A stretch of 64,000 bases of DNA. Source: CAWFXC01 sp963819735. Its GTDB lineage: Bacteria > Actinomycetota > Acidimicrobiia > IMCC26256 > DASPTH01. The notes under the pieces were generated by a model. It searched no databases. It was not told where the DNA came from and saw nothing but the letters and a program-made list of their open reading frames with translations. The position numbers and the translations under genes are program-made. The stretch's first letter is position 1; each line of letters begins with the position of its first letter. Positions 33,792 to 43,264 of the stretch are shown here, in pieces. The stretch is taken from positions 2,418,001 to 2,482,000 of the forward strand of contig CAWFXC010000001.1 of the NCBI GenBank assembly GCA_963819735.1, written 5' to 3'.

Positions 33792-34542
33792 GCGGGACTA
33801 CCGGTATAAGCATCGCCGAGACCCACTCCGCCGCGGGTGACGAGCGCGGCCGACCGTGGGTCGGCTGAGAGCCTTCCCCAGCCGTACGAGAACTGCGCGA
33901 CGGGGAGATGCGCAATGCGCTGAGTGGTGCGCCTGTTCTGCGCCACGAGGCACACGAGCCCGCGGGCATCTGGGGTGGCGTCGAGTTCCCCAGCCGGCAC
34001 TGACGCGCACCCGACAGGAGCCTGGCTGGCGTTCCGGGGAGGCCGATCCCCTTTGTTATCGACGACTCGTCGACCACGAAATGACGGGCCACCGTTGACG
34101 GCCAAGCACGCGATCGACAGCGCGTCGTGGCGGTTCGCCGTGGAATCCCCGCCTTGCACTCCTACGCAGCGCGCCCTGGCGGAGGGCAGTGGAGCAACCC
34201 AGCCGAGTTAGGAAACCGATGCGCTCTCCCTGAGCTACGGGGGCTCATCGCCGACCGAAGGGCATGGGCGCGTGCTGCACTCACGGCAGCCGCGTGGGGG
34301 GAGTCGCAGCGAAGCAGGTTCCACCTCCGCGTCGACGCATTGCTCCCGTGGCCGTCAGCTACGGCGCGGCCGAGCAACAGGCGTCGTCGGCGAGACGCGT
34401 CATCGACTCCGGTCCGCCTGACAGTCCCTTCCCACAGCCTTCCCACAGATGACGGCAAATCACGGTCATCCGGGGGGAGTAGCGGTAACTCGTCAGCCAC
34501 ACGACCTATGTAGAATCAGGGCTGGAAGGCTCGTGAGAAGGG
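33792..34542. other. Gene-poor stretch before the tRNA
   Basis: About 750 bp with no defensible reading frame. Contains the degenerate tRNA at 34174-34244. Confidence 0.4.
34174..34244 (-). pseudogene. Degenerate tRNA (Arg-like) remnant
   Basis: On the minus strand the 5' half GCCCCCGTAGCTCAGGGAGA, then GCGCATCGGTTTCCTAA, reads like the acceptor strand, D-arm and a CCT-type anticodon loop of tRNA-Arg. The anticodon stem does not close, the T-arm lacks the TTCGAAT loop, and the acceptor 3' strand does not match. Non-functional, or a misfolded viral-type tRNA. Confidence 0.5.
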
Positions 34543-34614
34543 CGCCCTCGGCAGGATTCGAACCTGCGCACACGGCTCCGGAGGCCGATGCTCTATCCCC
34601 TGAGCTACGAGGGC
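34543..34614 (-). tRNA. tRNA-Arg (anticodon CCG)
   Basis: A 72-nt cloverleaf: acceptor GCCCTCG/CGAGGGC, D-arm GCTC...GAGC, anticodon loop CTCCGGA (CCG, reads CGG), T-arm GCAGG-TTCGAAT-CCTGC, discriminator G. The CCA end is not encoded. It lies at the end of the gene-poor region. Confidence 0.93.
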
Positions 34615-34729
34615 GGGGGCTGCAGAATACTTGGTAGAGATCGGGCGAGCCGGGCCGATCTCGCGGGCTCGGTCGATGCGGTCTTGCCGCCTCGAGGCCG
34701 AGCTGGGTGTGGCGTCCGTCGGGGGTGGG

Positions 34730-36052
34730 TTACCCGACTGCGCTGGTGGGGATCGACACGAGATTGGACGGCTTGCAGTCGAAGGTCCCCTTCTTGGCCG
34801 GATAGACCCGCGACCACTTGCCGTTCTCGAAGTGGACTTCGACGAAGCAGTTCGTCATCGTGTTGGTCTTGAACGAATGCGTCCCTGCCATGCCTCCGGC
34901 GTCGAAGTCGGTCAATCCCCGAAGCGCTTCGATCAGCGACGCGCAGCCCGTTCTGTCCGTCCTTCGCCCGGGGACGCGAAGGCAAGCGTGGCTTCGAAGG
35001 AGTACGCCGAGAACTGATCCGGGGCGTCGAGCTTGCCGACGTACGTCATGAACGCGGCAAGTGTCGTGTTGGAGCTCGTTTCGTCGAACGGTAGGAAGCT
35101 CAGCGATTGGTATTCGCCCTCGAAGGACGACGCGTTCTTCTACACGATGTTGTTGCCATAGCAGGAGCTGCACTGCCAGACGACCTGTGAGCTGTCGAGA
35201 CCCTGGAGCGTTGCTTCGTTGCGCAGCGACAGCGCGAGATTCGCGGCCGAGGCCATCAGCGCGAAGTTCGACTTGTCGGATTCCATGCGCTGAACCACTC
35301 CGGTGAACGCGCTTTGGAGCGCGAGCGCAGACATGGGAACGACGGTTCCCTGATCGGCCTTGATGCCGGCTTTCTGGAACCCGAGCGCAACGGCGGTTCC
35401 CCCGAGGGTGGAGTCCTTCGTGTCGCTCGAGACGATCATGGGGCCATGCAGGTTGGTGAGCGAGCAGCCACTTGCCTTCACCGCGGTAGGAGATCCAGCT
35501 GACGATCTGATGCGTCGTCGGCGAGCAGACGTTCTGGTATCCGATCGCGGGGTAGGTGAGCGGCGCGCAGGTCTCGGCGCTGCTGACGAGCGAAGGTATG
35601 TCCGGCAGTCCGGTGGTTTGACCGGCCAGGTCCGTGCAGTTCGTGATGTCGTCGACATTCGACAGGAGCAACATGCCGCCGCCGACGAGGGCGAGATCGT
35701 TGTCGCACGCCTGAATGGTTGCGTTGCGGGCTGCATCCGCGTTCAGCTTGGAATCGTAGAAGTCGACGACGAGTTTGCGGCCGCCGATTCCCGAGCCGCC
35801 GGCGGTGCTGTTCAGATAGGCGGCGGCACCCTCGACGCCATTCACCGCACCTTGGAACGCGCTCGGTGCAAACGAGTTGTCGACGTCAGCCGCGACCGCG
35901 ATATGGATCTCCGTTGGTGTCACACCGATCTCAGTCGCTCTTGGCTTGTCGTTCGTCGACTGCGCAGTGGCTTGCAGTGCGCTCAAGCATGTGAGGCCCG
36001 CGGCGAGCGCGACGATCAACGTTGTGACTCGAATCCCCCGCGATGCCTTCAT
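34730..36052 (-). pseudogene. ABC substrate-binding protein (Peripla_BP_6 type), multiply broken
   Basis: The N-terminal third from ATG 36052 has a signal peptide and ATEIGVTPTEIHIAVAADVD, FQGAVNGVEGAAAYLNS, GIGGRKLVVDFYDSKLN, clearly related to the intact protein at 17400. Near 35465 the reading moves to another frame (LTNLHGPMIVSSDTKDSTLG to QCSSCYGNNIV), which hits TAG at about 35141 but continues in frame (SLSFLPFDETSSNTTLAAFM). Near 34940-34980 it shifts again to FDAGGMAGTHSFKTNTMTNC and a normal C-terminus. Two frame changes plus one stop argue for real decay more than a single sequencing slip. Confidence 0.8.
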
Positions 36053-36082
36053 GCGTCCCCTCTGGTCCACCGGGTTGAGCTG

Positions 36083-36655
36083 TCAGGTCTGCACGCAACG
36101 TGCGATGAACTGATCGATGCGCGCGGCTGCTCGTCGCGCCAGCTCCGTGGGATGCGCGACGAATGCGTGCGGGCAGTCGGGGTACACCGCGAGCTCGGCT
36201 TCGTTCCCCCACGCTTCCCAACGCCGGGCCATCAAGAGGCTGTCGTCGAGCAGGTGATCGGCGGTGCCGACCGTGAACAGCGCAGGAGGCAGGCCGTGGA
36301 GTGGCGCGTACATCGGCGAGATGTCCGGCCGACGAACCTCGAGGCGCGACAGACCCGGCGTGTAGCCGGCGAGAACGTCCTCGAAGGTCTCCGCGCCCAG
36401 CCCGTCGGGCGCCTCACTGGGGCGCACCCCGAACTGACTTGGCGTGCCGCTGAGGTCGTACACGCCGAAGACCAGGTTTGCCCCCGCGACGCGGTCGGCG
36501 GCGCCGAGCTCGTCGCGAATGCGAAGCAGCGTGAGGGCGGCGCAGTACGCGCCGGCCGACTCACCGCCGACGAGCGGACCCGAGTGCGTGGCGAGCACCT
36601 CCTGGGCCACGGCGAGGCAGTCGTCGGCTCCGGCGGGGAACGGATGCTCCGGCGG
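36083..36655 (-). pseudogene. Alpha/beta hydrolase (esterase/lipase), 5'-truncated
   Basis: HSL/alpha-beta hydrolase-3 family: EHPFPAGADDCLAVAQEVLA, nucleophile elbow GGESAGAYCA, later ALFTVGTADHLLDDSLL with Asp and YPDCPHAFV with His, so the triad is present. The first ~90 residues, with the HGGG oxyanion region, are missing: sequence identity stops at about 36655, exactly where the truncated SDR of the other strand begins. An in-frame ATG at 36610 exists, but the product would lack the oxyanion hole. Confidence 0.75.
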
Positions 36656-36660
36656 GTTCG

Positions 36661-37212
36661 GTGCTCCATCTCGAGCGTGAGCACTGGATGGTGCCCATCG
36701 AGGTGAACCTTCTCGGGACCGCGTTCACGATCAAGCACGCGGCGTTGCGCATGAAGGAGCACGACGGTGGCTCGATCGTGACCATCTCCTCGATCGCGAG
36801 CACACGTCTGACCGCGTTCATGCCGGCCTACTCGGTGAGCAAGGCGGCCGTCGACGAGCTCACGCGGGCCTGCGCCCAGGAACTCGGCCCTTTCGGCATC
36901 CGCGTCAACGGCATTCGCCCGGGCTGGATCCAAACGGAGTCGCTGATGGCCGGGGTCACGCCTCGCGACATCGAGCAGGCGTACCGGGAAACCCCGCTCG
37001 GGCGCCTCGGGATGCCCGAGGACATCGCGCGCGCCGTGCTGTACCTCGCCTCGGACCAGTCGGAATGGGTCACCGGACAGTTGCTCGGCGTGTGCGGCGG
37101 CGCAACGCTGATCCCGCCCTCGTACACGGTCGACCATCTCGCGCGGATGGTGTTCCCCGAGCAGATGGCGCGCGACTTCGGCCCGCCGACCGGGCCGGTC
37201 GTGCAGTCTTGA
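36661..37212 (+). pseudogene. Short-chain dehydrogenase, 5'-truncated
   Basis: The C-terminal two-thirds of an SDR: VNLLGTAFTIKHAALRMKEH, GSIVTISSIAS, catalytic YSVSKAAVDEL, IRVNGIRPGWIQTES and LASDQSEWVTGQLLGVCGGA. The Rossmann TGxxxGIG and NNAG segments are missing. The loss point (about 36658) coincides with that of the hydrolase on the other strand. An ATG at 36688 or TTG codons could start a fragment, but it would not bind cofactor. Confidence 0.8.
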
Positions 37213-37308
37213 CGTTCTGCCCGGGCCCCCGCGAGCCGTCGCGGTAGCGGTTTCCGGACCGGGGCTAGCGTGACGGGAGGACACCGTGCACGTTGCCGAG
37301 GAGGTCGG

Positions 37309-38575
37309 GTGACTCTCACCACGAGCGACGACATCTACTGGGATCCGTACGATCACGTCGTCGACGCCAACGCCCAGGAGATCTGGAAGCGGATGCGCGA
37401 CGACGCGCCGCTCTACTACAACGAGAAGTTCGACTTCTACGCGCTGACCCGCTTCGACGACGTCCTCGCGGTGATGCTCGACACCGAGACGTACAGCTCG
37501 CGGCACGCCACGACGCTCGAGATCATGACGGCCGAGCCGTACGACGTGCCGATGATCATCTGGATGGATCCGCCCGAACACACGCAGCTACGCAAGTTGG
37601 TGAACCGCGCGTTCACCCCGCGCGATCAATGATCTCGAGCAGCGGATGACCAAGATCTGCGCCGATCTGCTCGATCCGTTCGTGGGGACCAAGGGATTCG
37701 ACTACGTCGACGACTTCGGCGCGCTCCTGCCGCCCACGGTGATCCTCGCGTTGCTCGGCTTTCCCGAAGGTCGGGAAGACGAGTGGCGCCATGCGATCGA
37801 CGAGCTGTTCCACCAGATGGGCGCGTCGGGAGCCGACACCGCGTTGGAGGGCGGCGCCGCCCCCGACCTGGCGTTCCGGGCCGGTGACGAGGCCGAGGAC
37901 TCGCTGGCGCGTGACCCCACGCTCAGGTCGACGGTGTTCGGCATGTTGCCCGACCTGATCGAACAACGACGGCGCGACCCGCAACACGATCTCATCTCCA
38001 CCTTGGTCACCGCCGAGGTCGACGAGGACGGGATCAGCCGCACGGTCAGCGAAGCCGAGCTCTACTCGTTCATCCAGGTGCTCGCGATCGCGGGCACCGA
38101 GACGGTGGCGCGGTTGCTGAGCTGGGCCGCGGTGCTGTTGGCCCGCCACCCTGACCAACGCGCGCTGCTGGTCGAGGACTCGGGCCGTCTCCCGAACGCG
38201 ATCGAGGAGCTGTTGCGCTACGAAGCGCCGTCGCCCGTCAACGCGCGCTGGGTGCAGCGCGACGTCGAGTTCTACGGCACGAACGTTCCCGAGGGATCGA
38301 AGCTGATCCTCCTCAACGGGGCCGCCAACCGTGACGAGCGCCAGTTTCCGGACCCGGACCGCTTCGACGTGCAGCGGCACATCGAACGGCATACGTCGTT
38401 CGGGTACGGCGCGCACTTCTGTGTCGGTGCTGCACTCGCCCGCCTCGAGGGGAGGATCGCGTTGCAGGCCACCCTCGATCGCTTCCCCACGTGGGACGTC
38501 GACGAATCCGCACTCGAATGGGTGCACACCAGCACTGTGCGCGGGTTCGCCAAGGTGCCGCTGGTGTTGCCGTGA
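37309..38575 (+). pseudogene. Cytochrome P450, one frameshift
   Basis: The first frame (GTG 37309 to about 37625) has the P450 N-terminal region with WMDPPEHTQLRKLVNRAFTP. The second frame (about 37626-38575) holds the I-helix AIAGTETVARLL, ExxR in IEELLRYEAP, and heme loop FGYGAHFCVGAALARLE with the Cys ligand. Inserting one base in CGCGCGATC at 37619-37627 joins RAFTPR to INDLEQRMTK. All catalytic parts survive, so an assembly indel is likely. The stop overlaps the GTG of the selenoprotein candidate. Confidence 0.85.
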
Positions 38576-39681
38576 TCCTCACCGCGCTCGACGTCGACGC
38601 GGCGGAGTTCGAGCGCGGCACCGGCTGGGCGATCAAGCCCGAGGGCGCGTGTCGAGGCGATGTGTGCGTCCCACTCGCGACCGCTCCGGCCGCGGCGGGA
38701 GCCGGCTTCGACGTGGCCGTGACCGCCGACCGGTTGGGCATGGCCCTCGTGCACGACGCGGAAGCGGGCCTCTGGGCACTCGGCCCGGCGTCGGTCGGGG
38801 GCCGGGCCCTCACCTCCGCCGAGGCCCCCGAGCTCGAGTTGCCCGACTTCGACGGGAATCCGTTCCGCCTCTCGTCGTTGCGGGGCCAGAAGGTCGTGCT
38901 CGTGGCCTGGGCGCCCTACTGAGGTTGCGCCTACGACCTGCCCGGGTGGCAGGCGCTGCGCACCGAGTTGCATCCGCAGGGCGTCGAGATCGTGACCGTG
39001 TGTCTCGAGGTCACGGGCGCGTCGGACGCGCGTCGCTACGTCGACGCCGCGCAGCCGCATCATCCGTCGTTGATCGACGTCGCCCACAAGATGGACAGCG
39101 AGTTCGGCGTGGTGAACATCCCCAACGCGCTGTGGATCGACGAGCAGGGCGTGATCGCGCGTCCGGCCGAACCGGCGTGGCCGGGTGCGGGGTCGATGCC
39201 GCGGATCGATTTCGCGGAAGATGTCCGGTCTCGCATGCGGCAGGGGTCGATGGCGGGGCGCATCGCGGTCGACCGCGATCGGTCCCTCAACGCACTGCGC
39301 GACTGGGCCGCGCGCGGCGCGTCGAGCGCATTCGCGCTCTCGCCGGAGCAGGTCGTCGCCCGCTCGCAACCACGACCGCTCGCGGTGTCGGAAGCTGCCG
39401 CGCACTTCGAGCTCGCGCAACATCTGTGGGAGGCGGGCGACCGCGACCGCGCGCTCGCACAGTTCCGCGAGGCCCACCGACTGCAGCCCGACAACTGGAC
39501 CTACAAGCGGCAGGCGTGGTCACTCGTCGGCGCCGAGAGCGCGCCCGGTGAATGGGGCCGCTTCGTGCAGTCACCGCTCCTCGGCGACGAGGAGTCGTGG
39601 CCCTTCGACTCCGACTTCTGGTCCGACGTCGAACAACTCGGGCCGGGCGAGTACTACCCCGACGCGATCGACGGGCCGTAA
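38572..39681 (+). CDS. Redoxin-family protein with probable selenocysteine at an in-frame TGA
   Basis: Read through TGA at 38920-38922, this is a 369-residue protein. The N-terminal module ends with PEGACRGDVCVPLA; the AhpC/TSA-type redoxin domain follows (PELELPDFDGNPFRLSSLRG, VVLVAWAPY-U-GCAYDLPGW), where the TGA falls exactly at the first redox-active position of a (Cys/Sec)-Gly-Cys motif. It continues in the same frame through QALRTELHPQGVEIVTVCLE, VVNIPNALWIDEQGVI and a TPR-like helix pair (AHFELAQHLWEAGDRDRALA). A 6-bp hairpin sits 15 nt after the TGA (38937-38953), where bacterial SECIS elements lie. GTG 38572 overlaps the P450 stop. Without readthrough it would be a nonsense mutant split in two. 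Confidence 0.72.
38937..38953 (+). promoter_or_regulatory. Candidate bacterial SECIS hairpin
   Basis: CCTGCC-CGGGT-GGCAGG, a 6-bp stem with a G-containing 5-nt loop starting 15 nt after the in-frame TGA. Position and size fit a SelB-binding SECIS element inside the coding sequence. Confidence 0.5.
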
Positions 39682-39697
39682 CCCGAAGCGCGTTCGG

Positions 39698-40456
39698 TCA
39701 CTGGAGGACGTCGGCCACCGTGGGCGGGGGGTCGAGGATCTGCGCGGCGCCGGCGAAGACCGTCTCGCGGTCGGGCGGATCGCGCTGATCGAGTTGCGCG
39801 AGCGCTCTGGCGAGCTGCGCGTGGCGGCGGCGATCGAACACCTCCCGCGGCGCGCGGTCGTCGTCCGCGCCACCGCCCGTGGCATCGTCGAGCGCGTCGG
39901 CATCGGTGCCGACCGCGGTCAGGCCGAGCAGCGCGCCGACGGCGGCGGGGGACTGGTCGAGCCGCTCGCCGGCGACGTACGCCAACGCCACGAGGTGCTT
40001 GCACACCCCGCCGTACGGGCATGTGCACTCCATGGTGAGGCGGGGGTCCTCGAGCAATCCGCAGCCCGCGATCTGGGCGCGGAGTGCGGGCGACGCGGTG
40101 GCCGGGATGCGGGTCAGTGGGTGCGGGAGGGCGAGGCGCAACGCGGCGAGGAAGCGACGGCGGTCGTCGTCGTGCACGTCGCACCGGATGGACACCTCGT
40201 AGGGCACATCGGCCGAGCCCTGGACCGCGGCGGCGATGCGCCCACGCTCGATCGTGAGGGTGACGGTCTGGCCACGTCGCGCGTAGGCGCGACCGCGGCT
40301 GGCCACGCCGACGCCCGCGTGTTCGAGCACGCGCTGCACGAGCTCGGTGCCGACCCCGCTCGCGTCGCGGGCGGCGATGCTCGACAAGCCGCCCTCCACC
40401 GGTCGCGCCGGTGGGAACTGCTCCCATGGGTTCCGCGACGGCGGCACGGTGGCCAT
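39698..40456 (-). CDS. SWIM zinc-finger protein
   Basis: 252 residues. The SWIM motif CTCPYGGVCKHLVALAYVAG (Cys-x-Cys, then Cys-x-His) is at about residues 143-163, preceded by a beta-rich domain (GRAYARRGQTVTLTIERGRI). It is encoded 2 bp downstream of the SNF2 helicase, an arrangement repeated in many actinobacteria, so it is probably the DNA/protein-binding partner of that ATPase. Convergent with the selenoprotein candidate. Confidence 0.88.
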   Translation of the reverse strand: MATVPPSRNPWEQFPPARPVEGGLSSIAARDASGVGTELVQRVLEHAGVGVASRGRAYARRGQTVTLTIERGRIAAAVQGSADVPYEVSIRCDVHDDDRRRFLAALRLALPHPLTRIPATASPALRAQIAGCGLLEDPRLTMECTCPYGGVCKHLVALAYVAGERLDQSPAAVGALLGLTAVGTDADALDDATGGGADDDRAPREVFDRRRHAQLARALAQLDQRDPPDRETVFAGAAQILDPPPTVADVLQ

Positions 40457-40458
40457 CG

Positions 40459-43182
40459 CTACTGCCGTCCCGTGGCGTGCTCTGTGTCGAGTTGCACGAA
40501 GCTCTCGAGCTCGTCGTCATCGAGCGTGGTGATCATCCGCTCCGTCGACGTGATGACCGAGCCTGCCAGCGCGCGCTTGGCGTCGATCACCGACGCGATG
40601 CGCTCTTCGATGGTGCCGGGGCACACGAGCGTGTGGACGACGACGCCGCGGGTCTGACCGATCCGCCAGACGCGGTCCGACGCCTGGTCCTCGACCGCGG
40701 GGTTCCACCACCGGTCGAAGTGGATCACGTGGTTCGCCCGCACGAGGTTGAGGCCGGTGCCGCCGGCCCGCAACGACACCGCGAGCACACCGGCCCGGCT
40801 GTCGTTCGAGAAGCGCTCGACGATCGCGTCGCGGCGGGTGCGGGCCACGCCACCGTGGAGCACCGGCACCTCGAGACCCAGACCGTCGGCCAGGTGCGCG
40901 GCCACGCGCCGCAGGAACCGCGCGTACTGGCTGAACACGACGACGGCTTCGTCCTCGTCGACGATCTCCTCCACCAGTTCGACGAGCCGGTCGAGCTTGC
41001 CTGACCGACCGGCGAGCTCACTGCGGTCGCCGTCGATCAGGCTCGCCGGATGGTTGCAGATCTGCTTCAGCTTGGCGATCCCCGCGAACACGTGCAGGCG
41101 ACGCCGCTTGGTGTCGTCGATCTCCGAGACCTCGTCGAGCATCGCCCGGGCGGTGGCCTGGTAGAGCGCGACCTGCTCGCCCGTGAGGAGGCAGTCGTCG
41201 CGCACGACGATGCGATCGGGGAGCTCGTCGACGATGCCGGGATCGGTCTTCACCCGCCGGCACACGAACGCCGCGATCCGGCGTCGCAGGTGGGCGACGC
41301 GTTCAGCGTCGTCGTCGTCGCCGGCGCCGAGGCGGTACTGCTCGGCGAACGCGGTCCGGCTCGACAACAAGCCGGGATTGGCGAATGCCATGATGCTCCA
41401 CAGCTCTTCGAGGTGGTTCTCGACCGGGGTGCCGGTGGCGGCGATGTGATGGCGCGCGGTGAGCCCGCGCGCCGCTCTCGCGGTCGCGGTACGCGGATTC
41501 TTGATGGCCTGCGCCTCGTCGAGCACCACGCGGTGCCACGCGATCTGCGCGAGGCGCGCGTCGCGTCGCAACAACCCGTAACTCGTGACGAGAATGTCGG
41601 CGGACGCCGCAGTGGCGACGGGATCACCCCGCGCGCCGCCGTGGTGCACCGCCACGCGCAGGCCGGGGGTGAAGCGTTCGGCCTCGCGCACCCAGTTGCC
41701 GACGACGGATGTAGGCGCCACGACCAGCGTCGGGCGCTCATGGTCGTGCGCGGTGAGCGCGAGCAGCATGGCGGTCTTGCCGAGCCCCATGTCGTCGGCG
41801 AGGATCCCGCCGAGGTCGTTGCGCTCGAGCCAGACGAGCCAGTCGAGGCCGTCGCGCTGGTAGTCGCGCAGCGGCACGCGCACCGCGTCGGGTACCGGGA
41901 CGCGCTCGGCCGGCTCCGGCTTCCACGTGCCGGTCAGCGCGCGGGCGAGCCAACTGTCGGGTTCGAGGTCGACTTCGATGTCGGTGTCGTCGTCGTCGTC
42001 GGTGTCGGCCGCGGTCTCGAGCACGCCGGCCGCATCGGTCGCGCCCAGCCGACGCACGAACGCGGCGATGCGCGCCCGTTCACCGTCGGCCAGAAAGGTC
42101 CAACGGCCGCCGAGCGAGACGAGATCGTGTTGGGCGTGCACGAGCGTGTCGAGCTCGGCGGGGGACAGGACCGAGTCGCCGATCCTCACCTCGCCGGTGA
42201 GCACGAGGCTGGCCACGTCGAGGCCGGCCGGACTGCCCTGCACGTGATAGCTGCGGCTGGTGGTGCGACGGCGCCCGAGGCGCGCGGGCAGCATCACCGC
42301 GATGCCGGCGTCGGCGAGACGCGGCGCCGCGGTCTCGAGCAGGCGGACGACGTCGTCGAGCTCCACCGGGCGGCGGGCGGGCTCGACCCCGGTCAGTGCG
42401 GGCCACGCCCGGCGGGCGGCGGCCCACTCGACGTCGACCAGGTTCGTCACTGCGTCGACGCCGACCTGGAGCAGAGCAGCCGCGGCGTCGAGGGCGGCGT
42501 CGCCCGGCGCGAGCTCGGCCATGACGGTGGTGGCGCGGCGGCCCTGGAGGCATGGGGCCAGCTCGAAACCACCACCGACGTCCTCGAGCCGCAGCACGAG
42601 CTGGGCGGCGGCGGCGCGCCGGGCGATCACCCGGTCGGACCACCGGGCGAACGTCGGGCTGGGTCGCCGGCCGTGCAGCGCCGCCGGCACCGGACCGATG
42701 GCGTCGACCGCGAGGGTGTGCACCAGGTAGCCGAGCAGGTCGTCGACCTCGGCGTGGCGCTCGCCGGCGCGGGCCAACGTGTCGGCGATGAGCTGCGCGT
42801 GCTTGCGGTCGGGCGCGGCGATCCACGCGGTCGCGAAGTTCGGGAGCGGGCCGGGGAGGACCAACCCTTCGGCGACGATGCGGCGGGCAACGACGTACAC
42901 CTCGAGCAGATCCCCGAGCGCCGGGGTGACCGGCCACTGGGTCTCGATCATCGCCCGGAGCGCGGGAGCTTCGTCGACCGCCACCGCCCACCGCCGCTCG
43001 AAACCGGTCGGGGCCACCCAGAAGGAGTGGTGCACAGGTCGGGCACCCGGGCCGACGATCGGTTCGAGCTCGGCGAGGAGGGGAGGGCGGAGTTGGGCGT
43101 CGTGGTCGGTGACGAGCCAGAGTTGCCCGGCGTCGAGGCGGACGTCGAGCACGACGCGCTCGTCGATTCGCGTTGCCGGCAT
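40459..43182 (-). CDS. SNF2-family DNA helicase/translocase
   Basis: About 907 residues. A variable N-terminal region (1-420) precedes the SF2 core: DDMGLGKTAMLLAL (Walker A), VLDEAQAIKNPRT (DEAQ), TGTPVENHLEELWSIM, then the C-lobe VVFSQYARFLRRV, VLAVSLRAGGTGLNL and DRVWRIGQTRGV. An ATP-driven DNA translocase for repair or remodelling; the substrate is unknown. The start is uncertain: ATG 43182 gives MPATRIDERVVLDVRLDAG, while GTG 43215 would add 11 residues. Forms an operon with the SWIM protein. Confidence 0.9.
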   Translation of the reverse strand: MPATRIDERVVLDVRLDAGQLWLVTDHDAQLRPPLLAELEPIVGPGARPVHHSFWVAPTGFERRWAVAVDEAPALRAMIETQWPVTPALGDLLEVYVVARRIVAEGLVLPGPLPNFATAWIAAPDRKHAQLIADTLARAGERHAEVDDLLGYLVHTLAVDAIGPVPAALHGRRPSPTFARWSDRVIARRAAAAQLVLRLEDVGGGFELAPCLQGRRATTVMAELAPGDAALDAAAALLQVGVDAVTNLVDVEWAAARRAWPALTGVEPARRPVELDDVVRLLETAAPRLADAGIAVMLPARLGRRRTTSRSYHVQGSPAGLDVASLVLTGEVRIGDSVLSPAELDTLVHAQHDLVSLGGRWTFLADGERARIAAFVRRLGATDAAGVLETAADTDDDDDTDIEVDLEPDSWLARALTGTWKPEPAERVPVPDAVRVPLRDYQRDGLDWLVWLERNDLGGILADDMGLGKTAMLLALTAHDHERPTLVVAPTSVVGNWVREAERFTPGLRVAVHHGGARGDPVATAASADILVTSYGLLRRDARLAQIAWHRVVLDEAQAIKNPRTATARAARGLTARHHIAATGTPVENHLEELWSIMAFANPGLLSSRTAFAEQYRLGAGDDDDAERVAHLRRRIAAFVCRRVKTDPGIVDELPDRIVVRDDCLLTGEQVALYQATARAMLDEVSEIDDTKRRRLHVFAGIAKLKQICNHPASLIDGDRSELAGRSGKLDRLVELVEEIVDEDEAVVVFSQYARFLRRVAAHLADGLGLEVPVLHGGVARTRRDAIVERFSNDSRAGVLAVSLRAGGTGLNLVRANHVIHFDRWWNPAVEDQASDRVWRIGQTRGVVVHTLVCPGTIEERIASVIDAKRALAGSVITSTERMITTLDDDELESFVQLDTEHATGRQ

Positions 43183-43264
43183 CGGGGCGAAGGTAGTGGA
43201 GCGGCCGCGGGTCACCCGGAAAGCCCTGGCCGGCGCGCCGTCGACGGCGCCGCCGGAGCGGAGT

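Noticed and set aside
38572..38922. Calling the redoxin a simple nonsense pseudogene
   Set aside because: The frame, motif position and downstream hairpin fit selenocysteine better; kept open pending Sec machinery.
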